A DNA stretch of 38,311 nt from Bacteroidia bacterium (lineage in GTDB: Bacteria > Bacteroidota > Bacteroidia > J057). The position numbers and the translations under genes are program-made. Shown here in pieces: positions 7,497 to 16,009 of the stretch (position 1 is the first letter of the stretch; each line of letters opens with the position of its first letter). The DNA is taken from contig JAIBAH010000033.1 of assembly GCA_019695295.1 (NCBI GenBank), positions 1-38,311 on the forward strand, written 5' to 3'. The notes beneath the pieces are model-generated. The model was not told the DNA's origin. It did no database searches and was given only the letters and a program-made list of their open reading frames with translations.

Positions 7497-9313
7497 ATTT
7501 TACCTTCCTGTATCGCATTCAGGATGATTCCGGCTTTGTGCTTTCCGACTATTTCTGATAGCTGGGATTCGGTTGCAGATTTTATTTTTTTTACGGATTT
7601 AAAATGCTGAAGCAGCACTTTCTCGGTATTTTCTCCGATGCCTTCGATTTGGGTCAGGAAACTCCGCTGATTCTGTCCTTTGCTTCTTTTGTCTCTGTGA
7701 AAGGTAATTCCAAAACGGTGGGCTTCGTCCCGGCACCGCTGAATCAGTATGAGCGCAGCACTTTTTTTGTCTATATGTAAAGGCAGAGAATCCCCGGGAG
7801 AATAAATTTCCTCCAGTCTTTTGGCGATGCCTATCACCGGTACTTTTCCGGCGATACCTACTTTCTCCATGGCTTTTACTGCTGCTCCCAGCTGTCCTTT
7901 GCCTCCGTCTATGATGATGAGTTTGGGTAGAGGGAGATTTTCTTCCAGTACTCTTTTGTATCGCCTTTCCACTACTTCTTCCATCGTGGCAAAATCGTTG
8001 GGACCCTCCACGGTTTTTACATTAAAATGCCGGTAGTCTCTTTTGGCGGGTTTCCCGTCCCTGAATACTACCATAGAAGAGACCGGGAAACTTCCCTGAA
8101 AATTGGAATTATCAAAACATTCGATATGGTCGGGCAATTCTTTGAGATGCAATACTTTTTTCAATTCCTCCATCATGACCACATTTGGCGTTTTCTTTTC
8201 CCGGAAGTTCTGATTGTAGAGTTTTTCCTTCAGTAAAGCGATTGCGTTTTTTTCGGACAAATCGAGCAGTTTTTTCTTGTCCCCTATTTTGGGAATGACA
8301 AACTGAAAATGCTTGGTAAGGTTTTCGTCTTCTATCAAATGGTTGACGATTACTTCCGGATAAATATCTTTTTCTTCTGCCCACCACTGTGAGAACGCAG
8401 CGGAAAGGATTTCACCTTCGGTTTCTTCAAGGTTTCGTTTGTGCTCCCAGGTATGGGTCTGAATGATGGTTCCGTTGTGGATTTTGAAATGATGAATCAG
8501 GGCAAGGCTTTCTTCCATGATTACCGAAAACACTTCGAGGTCATTCAGTTTGTCGGAAACGATGGTATTTTTTTTCCGGTAAGCCATTACCTGCTCCATT
8601 TTTTTCCGGTACTTTTCGGCTGTTTCAAACTGATATTGCTCGGCAGCATTGAGCATCTGCATTTCCAGCTGGTCTAGCACTACAGCGAAATTTCCCTTCA
8701 GGATATGTTTAATCTGGTCAATCCCTTTCATATAGTCTGCTTCGGATTGTTTGCCGACGCATGGACCGAGGCAATTACCAATCTGATATTCCAGACAAAC
8801 GCGGAATTTTCCGGAGTGGATATTTTCTTCTGATAAATTATAGTTGCAGGTTCTGAGCCGGATATAATCTTTAATGAGGTCGAGGATTGTGTACATTACA
8901 CCGGGATTTACATACGGCCCGAAATACTGAGCGTCCGGTTCGGTTTTCTGACGGGCACTGAAAACCCTTGGAAAACGTTCGTTGGTAATACAGATATAGG
9001 GATAGGTTTTCCCGTCTTTAAGCAGGATATTATATTTGGGCTGATGTTGTTTGATGAGGCTGTTTTCGAGAGAGAGCGCCTCAATCTCGGTATTCGTGAT
9101 AGTGTAAACGAGGTCATGAATATTTTTTACCAGATGCATAATCCGGTAACTGTGTTTGGAAATGCCGGTGAAATAACTCGTCACTCTTTTTTTGAGCGAT
9201 TTTGCTTTTCCGATATAGAGGATTTTTTCTTTTTTATCCAAAAAACGATACACCCCCGGCTGATCGGGCAGGTTTCTGAGTTTATTTAGGATTGCTTCTG
9301 AAAAAGTCAGCAT
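7493..9313 (-). CDS. uvrC: UvrC, excinuclease ABC subunit C
   Basis: UvrC makes the two incisions of nucleotide excision repair in complex with UvrB on damaged DNA. All parts of the family are present over 606 residues, the usual length. The GIY-YIG nuclease domain is at about 14-95 (GVYRFLD, LYIGKAKSLKKRV). The cysteine cluster follows (CLEYQIGNCLGPCVG, about 173-187), then the UVR/UvrB-binding segment (about 205-240, AAEQYQFETAEKYRKKM). The RNase-H-like endonuclease domain includes CFDNSNFQGSFPVSSMVVF and LIIIDGGKGQL (about 400-480), and the C-terminal helix-hairpin-helix ends at 606. The gene is intact. Its stop overlaps that of the convergent barrel gene. Confidence 0.97.
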   Translation of the reverse strand: MLTFSEAILNKLRNLPDQPGVYRFLDKKEKILYIGKAKSLKKRVTSYFTGISKHSYRIMHLVKNIHDLVYTITNTEIEALSLENSLIKQHQPKYNILLKDGKTYPYICITNERFPRVFSARQKTEPDAQYFGPYVNPGVMYTILDLIKDYIRLRTCNYNLSEENIHSGKFRVCLEYQIGNCLGPCVGKQSEADYMKGIDQIKHILKGNFAVVLDQLEMQMLNAAEQYQFETAEKYRKKMEQVMAYRKKNTIVSDKLNDLEVFSVIMEESLALIHHFKIHNGTIIQTHTWEHKRNLEETEGEILSAAFSQWWAEEKDIYPEVIVNHLIEDENLTKHFQFVIPKIGDKKKLLDLSEKNAIALLKEKLYNQNFREKKTPNVVMMEELKKVLHLKELPDHIECFDNSNFQGSFPVSSMVVFRDGKPAKRDYRHFNVKTVEGPNDFATMEEVVERRYKRVLEENLPLPKLIIIDGGKGQLGAAVKAMEKVGIAGKVPVIGIAKRLEEIYSPGDSLPLHIDKKSAALILIQRCRDEAHRFGITFHRDKRSKGQNQRSFLTQIEGIGENTEKVLLQHFKSVKKIKSATESQLSEIVGKHKAGIILNAIQEGKI

Positions 9314-9339
9314 GGACGGTCTGAAAATTCTTTTTTTTA

Positions 9340-9371
9340 CAAATTAACGAAAAAGAATGCGGGTTTTCAAA
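9340..9371 (-). promoter_or_regulatory. Candidate promoter for uvrC
   Basis: On the minus strand a TTTG (9368-9371) is followed 20 bases later by TTAATTTG (9340-9347), which differs at one position from the TAnnTTTG consensus. The start would lie about 20 bases before the uvrC ATG at 9313. Confidence 0.35.
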
Positions 9372-9404
9372 TAAACGAAAAAAAGCGTATGAAATGAAAC
9401 CCGC
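9359..9404 (-). terminator. Possible terminator hairpin after the hydrolase gene
   Basis: GCGGGTTT (9359-9366) and AAACCCGC (9397-9404) are perfect 8-base inverted arms around a 30-base loop. On the minus strand the hairpin is followed by a T-rich stretch (ATTCTTTTTCG). The loop is long for an intrinsic terminator and the hairpin overlaps the candidate uvrC promoter. Confidence 0.3.
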
Positions 9405-9422
9405 AGGCTACGGAATTATTCC

Positions 9423-10211
9423 TCAGGCAAGGATATAATACAGGTTCTCGTGGTATTTAGGGAAATTCCTGAGGTTATTGTGTCCGGCACCCCGGATGGG
9501 GATAAGTTTGCCCTGATTACCTCCCACTATACGGATTAACCGAAGTCCGGCAGAGAACGGAATCGTCCAGTCATGTGTACCGTGAAAAACAAAGACCTTA
9601 CAATTCACCTGACGGATAAAGTGATGGGAGCGAATATGATAGCGAAGGATTTTTTTGATGGGAATCAACGGTGCGTATCGCTGAATCAGATGGATAAAGC
9701 TGTAATAAGGAGCGTCAAGAATCAGCATTTTGGGGTTATTGTCGGCGGCTATGCGGGTAGCAAACCCCGACCCCATGGAACGACCGTAAACGATGATATC
9801 TTCTTCCTGAAAGCGGGATTTCAGCCAGTTATATACATATTGTGCGTCATGATACAGTCCTTCTTCGGTGCGTTTGCCGGTACTTTTCCCAAATCCTCTG
9901 TAATCAAACATCACGAGGTCATACCCGATGCCGGTAAAATCCCTCGCAAATTTCGCCCATCCTTTGATACTCCTTGAATTTCCTTTGAGATAAAAAACTA
10001 CGCCCTTGGGGTTATCCACCCGGAAATGTAATCCGTTAATCCGGGCTCCTTTTTCCGTTTCAAAAAACAACTCTTCGAAGGGCAGGGAAAAATCAAATTT
10101 AAAATCCTGCGGCAGTTTTTCCGGATGAAAAAAGAACCGGTCCTGCAGCAGATAGATTAAAAGTATGACACCCGCGTATATTCCAAGAATAATGCCCAGA
10201 AAAAGAAGCAT
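9423..10211 (-). CDS. Membrane-anchored alpha/beta hydrolase (BEM46/ABHD-like)
   Basis: An N-terminal transmembrane helix (LLFLGIILGIYAGVILLIYLL) anchors the protein, and the hydrolase body of about 240 residues follows. The nucleophile elbow is GRSMGSG with Ser145. The acid is the Asp in HGTHDWTIP and the catalytic His is in GAGHNN, so the triad is complete. A strand GVVFYLKGNSRSIKGW gives the oxyanion-region pattern of this family. Hydrolases of this group act on lipid or thioester substrates in characterised relatives, but the substrate here is unknown. The gene stands apart from its neighbours, downstream of a 433-base gap. Confidence 0.87.
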   Translation of the reverse strand: MLLFLGIILGIYAGVILLIYLLQDRFFFHPEKLPQDFKFDFSLPFEELFFETEKGARINGLHFRVDNPKGVVFYLKGNSRSIKGWAKFARDFTGIGYDLVMFDYRGFGKSTGKRTEEGLYHDAQYVYNWLKSRFQEEDIIVYGRSMGSGFATRIAADNNPKMLILDAPYYSFIHLIQRYAPLIPIKKILRYHIRSHHFIRQVNCKVFVFHGTHDWTIPFSAGLRLIRIVGGNQGKLIPIRGAGHNNLRNFPKYHENLYYILA

Positions 10212-10644
10212 GGTTAATTAGTAAGTATGGGTTTTTAAATCAATGCAATAATACACTTTTTATCCGGATTCTCCAAAATGAATCATATTACCGAAAATCT
10301 TTACCGGTAATCGCTCCACACAGGAAAAACCTTGTTATAAATAAAAAATAATGATTACAATAATTCCAATCCTGAAACTGATTGTAAATACATTCCTTAA
10401 ACGCAGAAAGTATAGCTTAGGTTTTGGAGGGAGGGGATTTTGGAATAAAAAAAGAAATACGGATTGGGTTGCCTGTTTCAGATAAAATCAGGAGTAAAAC
10501 GCCGGAATAACGTAAAAAATCTATCGTTCCGTTTGACATTCGGCAGTACATGAAAATATAACGGCTCTCTTCAAACTATATTTCTACTTACGGGTTTATG
10601 AATAGTATCATTCAAATTTTTACGCTCCGCTTTTAAGTGACTTT
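10212..10644. other. Non-coding gap of 433 bases between divergent genes
   Basis: I see no gene here. The gap lies between the minus-strand hydrolase and the plus-strand Coq7-like gene, so it should carry both promoters, but no full TAnnTTTG box with a good -33 element is seen for either. ATTACCG (10287-10293) and CGGTAAT (10305-10311) form a 7-base hairpin with an 11-base loop, and TTACCGGTAA (10301-10310) is a 10-base palindrome overlapping its right arm. The hairpin has no T-run, so an operator is more likely than a terminator. Confidence 0.4.
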
Positions 10645-11115
10645 ATGGCAGTAGATTTAAAAAAACGTACGGAATATTTTATCAGGGATTTGCATGCAAG
10701 AGAAGCGATGCGTCTGGGTTGCTATCGTCAGATTGGGAGCACCGAAAACCGTGAGCTGGAGTTAAGGGAGAGAAAATCAAGACATGAAGCGTTTTTGAAA
10801 GATTTATTGCGTAAAAGAGGGCTTCCTCCGATTTGGTACGCCCGGGTACTTTATATATTCGGACATATTTTCGGACTGGTTGCTGCCCGTCTTCCTCAGT
10901 CGTGGGTAGCGTGGTTTGAAGACCTGCTGGAATTCTGGATTCTCATGCGGTATAAAAAATACCTCAGGGAAATGACACTGGATGCTGCGCTTCGTTCTAT
11001 GATAGAATCGGTACAACTCAAACGTCTTCCTCACAATGAACCGGCAGAAGACGCAATCCGTTTGCTCGAAAGCTATATTCAGGAGCAGGAACTAAGCCTT
11101 CAGAAGATAGTGTAA
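10645..11115 (+). CDS. Coq7-like ferritin-fold protein with altered metal ligands
   Basis: The 156 residues follow the layout of Coq7, the di-iron demethoxyubiquinone hydroxylase. DLHARE (E20) corresponds to DHAGE of the family. An x-x-x-H motif with H47 is followed by a P-P-x-W loop and the two-glycine helix GHIFGLVAARL. A third helix ExxIxxRY (E96 to Y103) corresponds to ExxIxxHY, and an x-x-x-H motif with H130 completes the set. In Coq7 the iron ligands are E, ExxH, E and ExxH. Here I read E20, K44xxH47, E96 and R127xxH130, so two ligand glutamates are replaced by basic residues and the family histidine near the site is R102. Iron binding and hydroxylase activity are therefore doubtful. 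Bacteroidota normally use menaquinone, which adds to the oddity. The assignment is by pattern, not by search. It probably starts an operon with the next two genes. Confidence 0.6.
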   Translation: MAVDLKKRTEYFIRDLHAREAMRLGCYRQIGSTENRELELRERKSRHEAFLKDLLRKRGLPPIWYARVLYIFGHIFGLVAARLPQSWVAWFEDLLEFWILMRYKKYLREMTLDAALRSMIESVQLKRLPHNEPAEDAIRLLESYIQEQELSLQKIV

Positions 11116-11127
11116 CGCTGCCGCCCG

Positions 11128-12003
11128 ATGAAATTTACACTGACTCATCAATATACACTTCCGGATATCGCCTCTGCTTCAGTAGCGGAGTATTACGATT
11201 CCTGCCTGCTGATTCTGGGAGATGATTCCAATATTTTATTCCAAACCACTCCGGAAGGAAAAATCCTGAAAAAAATCCCCTTACAACCCGGAGGATTAAC
11301 GGGCATTCCCAAAAAACAAAAACCCGACTGGGAAGGAGGGACGATGATATTCGTTGAAGATAAGCCTTATTTTCTGGCGGCAGGCTCCGGCTCCGATTCC
11401 CCTCAGAGAGATAATGCGATGATGCTGGAGGTAGCTTCAGAAAATCCTCCCGTGGTTTTTTCCCTGAGCCGGCTGTATGAAAAATTAAAAGAAGACAAAA
11501 ATATTCAGCAGCTTAATATAGAATCACTATTCACTTTTCAGAATAAAGTACTCCTCATAAACAGAGGCGGACTTTTTCAGCCCAATCATCTGATTATACC
11601 GGACTTTTTTCTGCCGGATACCGGCACCGCCGAAATTCAATATCATTTAGTGACAATCGAAAGTCCTCTTATTCAGGGCTTTCAGAGTGGTATTTCCGGT
11701 GCTGTATATGATGAAGCTTCCAACTCCCTGATTGTGTGCGCATCAGCCGAAAACACCAGCGATACCTACAACGACGGAGAGATTATCGGCAGTGTTCTGG
11801 GAAGGGTTGCCGATTTTTCTGAAAAAATTTCCAGCAATGAAATCCGGCTGGAAGAGATAGCGTATTCTGAACCTGTACTGAATCAGAAAATAGAATCGCT
11901 GTGTATCACAAACGATTCCGGAGACGAAAACCTGCAAATGATTGCCGTATCCGATAATGACGGCAAACACAGTGAGTTATTTCATATTACATTACACCGT
12001 TAA
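11128..12003 (+). CDS. Uncharacterised propeller-like protein, likely cytoplasmic
   Basis: This 291-residue protein has no signal peptide, lipobox or membrane segment. It is built from short beta-strand pairs such as SCLLILGDDSNILFQTTPEGKI, GTMIFVEDKPYFLAAGSGSD and ISGAVYDEASNSLIVCASAEN, as in a small propeller. The last segment (QMIAVSDNDGKHSELFHITLHR) looks like a closing strand. I do not recognise a named family and do not assign a function. The GSGSDSP segment is conserved-looking and could be a loop of a binding site. It starts 12 bases after the Coq7-like gene and ends 10 bases before nrnA, so it is almost certainly in the same operon. Confidence 0.75.
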   Translation: MKFTLTHQYTLPDIASASVAEYYDSCLLILGDDSNILFQTTPEGKILKKIPLQPGGLTGIPKKQKPDWEGGTMIFVEDKPYFLAAGSGSDSPQRDNAMMLEVASENPPVVFSLSRLYEKLKEDKNIQQLNIESLFTFQNKVLLINRGGLFQPNHLIIPDFFLPDTGTAEIQYHLVTIESPLIQGFQSGISGAVYDEASNSLIVCASAENTSDTYNDGEIIGSVLGRVADFSEKISSNEIRLEEIAYSEPVLNQKIESLCITNDSGDENLQMIAVSDNDGKHSELFHITLHR

Positions 12004-12013
12004 CATACCTGGC

Positions 12014-13003
12014 ATGGACATACATACTTTAAGAAAAGCCCTTGATACTCCCCGGAAAATTGTAATCATTCCTCATCTTAAACCGGATGGCGACGCGATG
12101 GGCTCTTCTCTGGGACTTTACCACTTTTTGATACAGCTCAATCATCTCGTTACGGTCATTACCCCTACGGATTATCCGGCATTCTTAAAATGGATGCCCG
12201 GAAAAAAAACGGTAGAAATCTATCCTTTCAAAAAGCCAAAATGCGAAAGATTAATCCGGGACGCAGAATTTATTTTTTGCCTTGACTTCAACGATATCAG
12301 CCGGATAGAGCCTTTGGATAAAATCGTGGGAGATGCTACCGGAACAAAAATCATGATTGATCATCATACCAATCCGGTTCCTTTTGAAGATATTCAATAC
12401 TGCGATGTGACAGCATCTTCCACCTGTGAGCTGATTTTCCGTTTACTGTTTGACGAGTGGAAAGAAGAAAAATACATGAATCAGGATATTGCAGCATGTT
12501 TATATACGGGTATTATGACTGATACCGGTTCTTTCCGCTTTAACTCCACTACTCCGGATGTGCACAGAATCGCGTCCCGGCTGATGGAAACCGGCATTGC
12601 AGCCCATACAATACATGAAAAAGTATATGATAACTTTTCCGAAAACCGGCTCAAACTGCTGGGATATTGCCTGCTCAATTGTCTCAGGGTAGTGCCGGAA
12701 AAACAGGCCGCCTATTTTGTAATTCCCAAATGGGTAACTGAAGAATATTCGATGGAAGCAGGGGATACAGAAGGGATTGTAAACTATGCGCTTTCCATAA
12801 AAGGCATTCGTTTCGCTACCCTGATGCTTGAGGATGAAGACCGGGTAAAACTGAGTTTCAGAGGGAAAGAAGGTTATGTAGTCAATGTTTTTGCCCGTAA
12901 TTTTCAGGGAGGAGGACATATTTATGCTTCCGGCGGGAAAAGTTTTTTATCTTTGGCGGAAACTGAGCAAAAGTTTTTAACTTTGCTCCATCAAACCGAA
13001 TAA
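12014..13003 (+). CDS. nrnA: DHH-family phosphoesterase, NrnA type
   Basis: NrnA enzymes degrade oligoribonucleotides of two to a few residues and, in many bacteria, dephosphorylate 3'-phosphoadenosine 5'-phosphate. The 329 residues hold the whole set of motifs. HLKPDGDAMGS (about 21-31) is the first metal-binding motif, CLDFND (about 93) the second, IDHHTN (about 114-119) the DHH motif, and TGIMTDTGSFRF (about 165-176) the fourth. The C-terminal DHHA1 substrate domain has GGGHIYASGG near 300. The frame is open from 11942, but the ATG at 12014 starts exactly at the family N-terminus and lies 10 bases after the preceding stop. The 3' end of the gene contains the promoter of the next gene. Confidence 0.9.
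   Translation: MDIHTLRKALDTPRKIVIIPHLKPDGDAMGSSLGLYHFLIQLNHLVTVITPTDYPAFLKWMPGKKTVEIYPFKKPKCERLIRDAEFIFCLDFNDISRIEPLDKIVGDATGTKIMIDHHTNPVPFEDIQYCDVTASSTCELIFRLLFDEWKEEKYMNQDIAACLYTGIMTDTGSFRFNSTTPDVHRIASRLMETGIAAHTIHEKVYDNFSENRLKLLGYCLLNCLRVVPEKQAAYFVIPKWVTEEYSMEAGDTEGIVNYALSIKGIRFATLMLEDEDRVKLSFRGKEGYVVNVFARNFQGGGHIYASGGKSFLSLAETEQKFLTLLHQTE
12952..12985 (+). promoter_or_regulatory. Promoter inside nrnA driving the FKBP lipoprotein gene
   Basis: TTTGG at 12952-12956 and TAACTTTG at 12978-12985 match the Bacteroidota -33 and -7 elements, with 22 bases between TTG and TAAC. A transcript would start near 12992 and give a leader of about 34 bases before the ATG at 13026. Confidence 0.5.
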
Positions 13004-13025
13004 TTTTTAATTTCAATTAACTCAT

Positions 13026-13535
13026 ATGAGAAAATTATTTATTTCTGCGCTTTCAGTGGCTTTGTTTTCGTTCTCCGGATGTGGAGGCGGCGAAAGTCAC
13101 GATTCTAAAAGCGAAGCAACCACAACTCCTGCTACACCGGCTACTCCGGCGGCTCCTGCAGCACCGGCTATGAAGCCTCCATTTCCGATAGCGGATTCTT
13201 CCAAAGTAATGGTACTCGACGGCGGTGTAAAACTCTATGTAATTCAGGAAGGAAATGGAATTCCTCCTACAACGGAAACAACCGTAACGGCGAATTATCA
13301 TGGCAGATTAAAAGACGGAACCGTATTTGACAGTTCTTTTGACAGAGGAATTCCGGCAGATTTCGGATTAAATCAGGTAATTAAAGGCTGGACTGTGGCA
13401 TTTACCAAAATGAAGCCCGGTTCCCGATTTGTATTGGTTATTCCTCCCGATATGGGATACGGAGCTCAGGCTCAGGCTAAAATTCCTGCAAATTCTACGC
13501 TGATTTTTGACTGTGAGTTTATCACGACTCTGTAA
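13026..13535 (+). CDS. FKBP-type peptidyl-prolyl isomerase, lipoprotein
   Basis: This is an exported prolyl isomerase of 169 residues. A signal peptide with lipobox (LFSFSGC, Cys at 19) predicts lipid anchoring. The glycines and serine after the Cys and a low-complexity linker of TPATPAAPA-type repeats (about 34-48) hold the domain away from the membrane. The FKBP domain (about 65-169) has the expected signatures: TVTANYHGRLKDGTVFDSS, a shortened GLNQVIKGWTVAFTKMKPGSR, VIPPDMGYG, and a final strand LIFDCEFI. It is likely to help fold periplasmic or outer-membrane proteins. It has its own promoter within nrnA, so it is at least partly independent of the upstream operon. Confidence 0.93.
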   Translation: MRKLFISALSVALFSFSGCGGGESHDSKSEATTTPATPATPAAPAAPAMKPPFPIADSSKVMVLDGGVKLYVIQEGNGIPPTTETTVTANYHGRLKDGTVFDSSFDRGIPADFGLNQVIKGWTVAFTKMKPGSRFVLVIPPDMGYGAQAQAKIPANSTLIFDCEFITTL

Positions 13536-13615
13536 TTCAGAAGCAGCAGGGTAATACGTTTTACAGCAGAGGGAATCCGAAAATTACCTCTGCTCATTTA
13601 TTATAAAATACAGGC

Positions 13616-14941
13616 ATGATGATTTCCAACTGGGGCAAATATCCTGAAATTGACGCAGAAGAGGTGCTGTACCGCGATAAAAATACGTTATCCCTGATAA
13701 CGAAAGGAAAAAGCTGGATTCCAAGGGGAATGGGCCGGTGCTATGGGGATTCTGCTTTAAGTCAGGTTGTGGTTTCGTCTTTGTACATGAATCATTTTCT
13801 GGCATTTGATGCTCAGACGGGCGTATTAACCTGTGAGTCAGGCGTCACCTTTGAGGATATCCTCAATACTTTTGTGCCCATGGGCTGGTTTCCTCCAGTT
13901 ACTCCAGGAACAAAATTTGTTTCGATGGGAGGAGCGATTGCTTCGGATGTACACGGTAAAAATCATCATAAAGAAGGTTCTTTTTCCCGTTATGTCCATT
14001 CATTCCGGCTACTTACTGCGGAAGGGGAAAACCTTCTTTGCAGTCGTTCTGAAAATCCGGAGATTTTTGATGCTACATTTGGCGGGATGGGACTTACGGG
14101 CATAGTACTATCGCTCACTGTTCAGCTTAAGCGGATAGAGTCGTCCCTGATAAAAATGGAATCCCTTAAAACCCGGAATCTGGAAGAAACGCTGGCGGTA
14201 CTGAATGAGTTTGAGTCGGCTACCTATACCGTGGCCTGGACAGATTGTCTTTCCGGTGGAAATAAATTAGGGAGAAGCCTTTTTTTAAAAGGGGAACACG
14301 CCACGCTTTCAGACCTAAGCGGCCATAAATATTCCGGTTCACCCCTGGAAGTCCCCCAAAAAATTAAACTCACGGTTCCTTTTAATTTTCCCTCCTTTGC
14401 GCTCAATCCGCTGAGCGTAAAAGCTTTTAATTTTGCCTATTACAATAAACAGTTTTCGAAAGAAGTCAGTAAACTCTCGGATTACGATGGATTTTTTTAT
14501 CCTTTGGATAGTATTTATCATTGGAATCGGATTTATGGTAAAAGAGGATTTACGCAATATCAGTTTGTAATACCCAAAAAAGAAGGATACACCGGACTGA
14601 AAAAAATCATCGAAAAAATAGGAAGCCAGCAAATGGGGTCTTTTTTAGTGGTACTTAAGACCTTTGGCAAACAAGAAAATCAATACCTTGCTTTTCCCGA
14701 AGAAGGTTATACCCTCGCAATGGACTTTGCGATGGAGCCCCGTTTGTTCCCTTTTTTAGAAGAACTGGATGCAATCGTATTGGAATACGGAGGGAGAGTC
14801 TATCTCACGAAGGATGCAAGATTGCCCAAAGATACTTTTCTGAGGATGTATCCTCAAGCTGAAAATTTTCTGAAAATACGCAACCTGCTGGATCCGGAGC
14901 GAAAAATCCGGTCACTGCAATCAGAAAGGCTGGGGATTTAA
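13616..14941 (+). CDS. FAD-binding oxidoreductase, DprE1-like
   Basis: This is a VAO-fold flavoenzyme of 441 residues. The FAD-binding half has RGMGRCYGDSAL (about 38-49), corresponding to the G-x-G-R-x-Y-G-D motif of DprE1, and VTPGTKFVSMGGAIASDVHGKNHH (about 96-119), which is nearly the DprE1 signature. FGGMGLTGIVLSLTVQL follows. The C-terminal cap ends in an arginine-rich LRIRN-like helix. DprE1 oxidises decaprenyl-phosphoribose as the first half of an epimerisation whose second half needs the reductase DprE2. No DprE2-like gene is seen in the window. The real substrate is therefore open; a polyprenyl-phosphate sugar or sugar lactone is possible. It starts 80 bases after the FKBP gene and may be transcribed on its own. 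Confidence 0.85.
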   Translation: MMISNWGKYPEIDAEEVLYRDKNTLSLITKGKSWIPRGMGRCYGDSALSQVVVSSLYMNHFLAFDAQTGVLTCESGVTFEDILNTFVPMGWFPPVTPGTKFVSMGGAIASDVHGKNHHKEGSFSRYVHSFRLLTAEGENLLCSRSENPEIFDATFGGMGLTGIVLSLTVQLKRIESSLIKMESLKTRNLEETLAVLNEFESATYTVAWTDCLSGGNKLGRSLFLKGEHATLSDLSGHKYSGSPLEVPQKIKLTVPFNFPSFALNPLSVKAFNFAYYNKQFSKEVSKLSDYDGFFYPLDSIYHWNRIYGKRGFTQYQFVIPKKEGYTGLKKIIEKIGSQQMGSFLVVLKTFGKQENQYLAFPEEGYTLAMDFAMEPRLFPFLEELDAIVLEYGGRVYLTKDARLPKDTFLRMYPQAENFLKIRNLLDPERKIRSLQSERLGI

Positions 14942-14942
14942 C

Positions 14943-14957
14943 CCGGAATTTCTCCGG
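14943..14957. terminator. Small hairpin between convergent genes
   Basis: CCGGA (14943-14947) and TCCGG (14953-14957) form a 5-base stem with a 5-base loop directly after the oxidoreductase stop. AAGTTTTCTCC follows on the plus strand. The stem is short, so this is only a possible terminator. Confidence 0.25.
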
Positions 14958-14983
14958 AAGTTTTCTCCCCCAAAACTACATGA

Positions 14984-16009
14984 TTACTCTTTTTCGTCTC
15001 CTGCTTTACGGAAAATCTTGATACCGTTCACGTATTTATTTTTGAACTCAAACATCACGGGAAAGGGCGCGTAATACCACTTGGTTGTCAGTGTTTCGTT
15101 GTCCTTGCGGATTTCTGCGGGTTTTCCGAATCTTTGTTCTACATAGCCCAGATAGTCACCCAATCTTACGGAGGAGAAATTTAAGCCCTCTACAGAGCCA
15201 AAGCCCCGTACCTGAAGCTCGATAATCTCATCGGTATCGGACTTGTGGGTAACAATCAATTCAGGTTGAGTTCCTTCAAACGGCTGCAGATTAAAAACAT
15301 ATTTTGAGAGTGTGCTGTCTTTTCTGGACTGAACAAACTTTACGGGGTGTCCGTATTTTTCTTCGAGTTCATCAAGGGTGATATCCATCGTCAGTTCACC
15401 GATTCTGAGGCAGGGGGAAAAATCTTCGGAAGGCGTTTCTATATCTACCCCGCAGGTGAGCACTCCATTAATCATCAATAATTCCCCGAATCGCTGAGGT
15501 GCAGAGGAAATGGTATCATTGGTACGGAGAAAAGTATGTAATTCAAAGTTTTGGGCATCCTGAAGTACAAGACTGTCTGCTGTGAGTTTTCTGAGCCAGA
15601 AGGCAGAGCGGCTGTTGTCTCCGGCAAGGCCTTCAAGAATGATGCTGTCCTGCATGAAAAGATATTTCATATAGACTTCGCCTATTTTGGACTCAGAAGC
15701 TGCAAAATACTTCTCCATATAATAATATTCCCCATCAAGGGTAAGGGTGGCGTTGTAATGATTCCCCATTCTTTCCCATTTCCCGATTAAGGCATTTTCG
15801 CTGAACTGATTTTTTTTAATCGTCGTTTCTTCTGAAGGTTCCTCAAATCCGGATATTTCCATCGGAACTTCGGGTGGTTCAGCGCCTGAGGAGGGAGGGG
15901 AAAGTACAAGGCTATCTTCATTACCGGAAGCGGTAAGCGTGTCTGTCTGAGCGATGAGAGAAACGGAGATAATGGCCGAAAGAAACAGGAATAAACAAAG
16001 TTTTTTCAT
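14984..16009 (-). CDS. Exported protein of unknown function
   Basis: A signal peptide (MKKLCLFLFLSAIISVSLIAQ) is followed by a Ser/Glu/Pro-rich linker (about 22-65) and about 275 residues of mixed alpha/beta sequence. Residues about 75-170 look like a small lipocalin-type domain (GKWERMGNHYNATLTLDGEYYYME, SIILEGLAGDNSRSAFWLRKL). The second half has two similar segments, LRIGELTMDITLDELEEKYGHPVKF and SSVRLGDYLGYVEQRFGKPAEI. This is a repeat unit in which a short strand leads into a helix ending in a Y/F-G-x-P turn, as in some periplasmic beta-lactamase-inhibitor-like (BLIP/SmpA type) domains. No family name can be given with confidence. The frame is open to 16033, but the ATG at 16009 gives the cleaner signal peptide. 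Confidence 0.72.
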   Translation of the reverse strand: MKKLCLFLFLSAIISVSLIAQTDTLTASGNEDSLVLSPPSSGAEPPEVPMEISGFEEPSEETTIKKNQFSENALIGKWERMGNHYNATLTLDGEYYYMEKYFAASESKIGEVYMKYLFMQDSIILEGLAGDNSRSAFWLRKLTADSLVLQDAQNFELHTFLRTNDTISSAPQRFGELLMINGVLTCGVDIETPSEDFSPCLRIGELTMDITLDELEEKYGHPVKFVQSRKDSTLSKYVFNLQPFEGTQPELIVTHKSDTDEIIELQVRGFGSVEGLNFSSVRLGDYLGYVEQRFGKPAEIRKDNETLTTKWYYAPFPVMFEFKNKYVNGIKIFRKAGDEKE

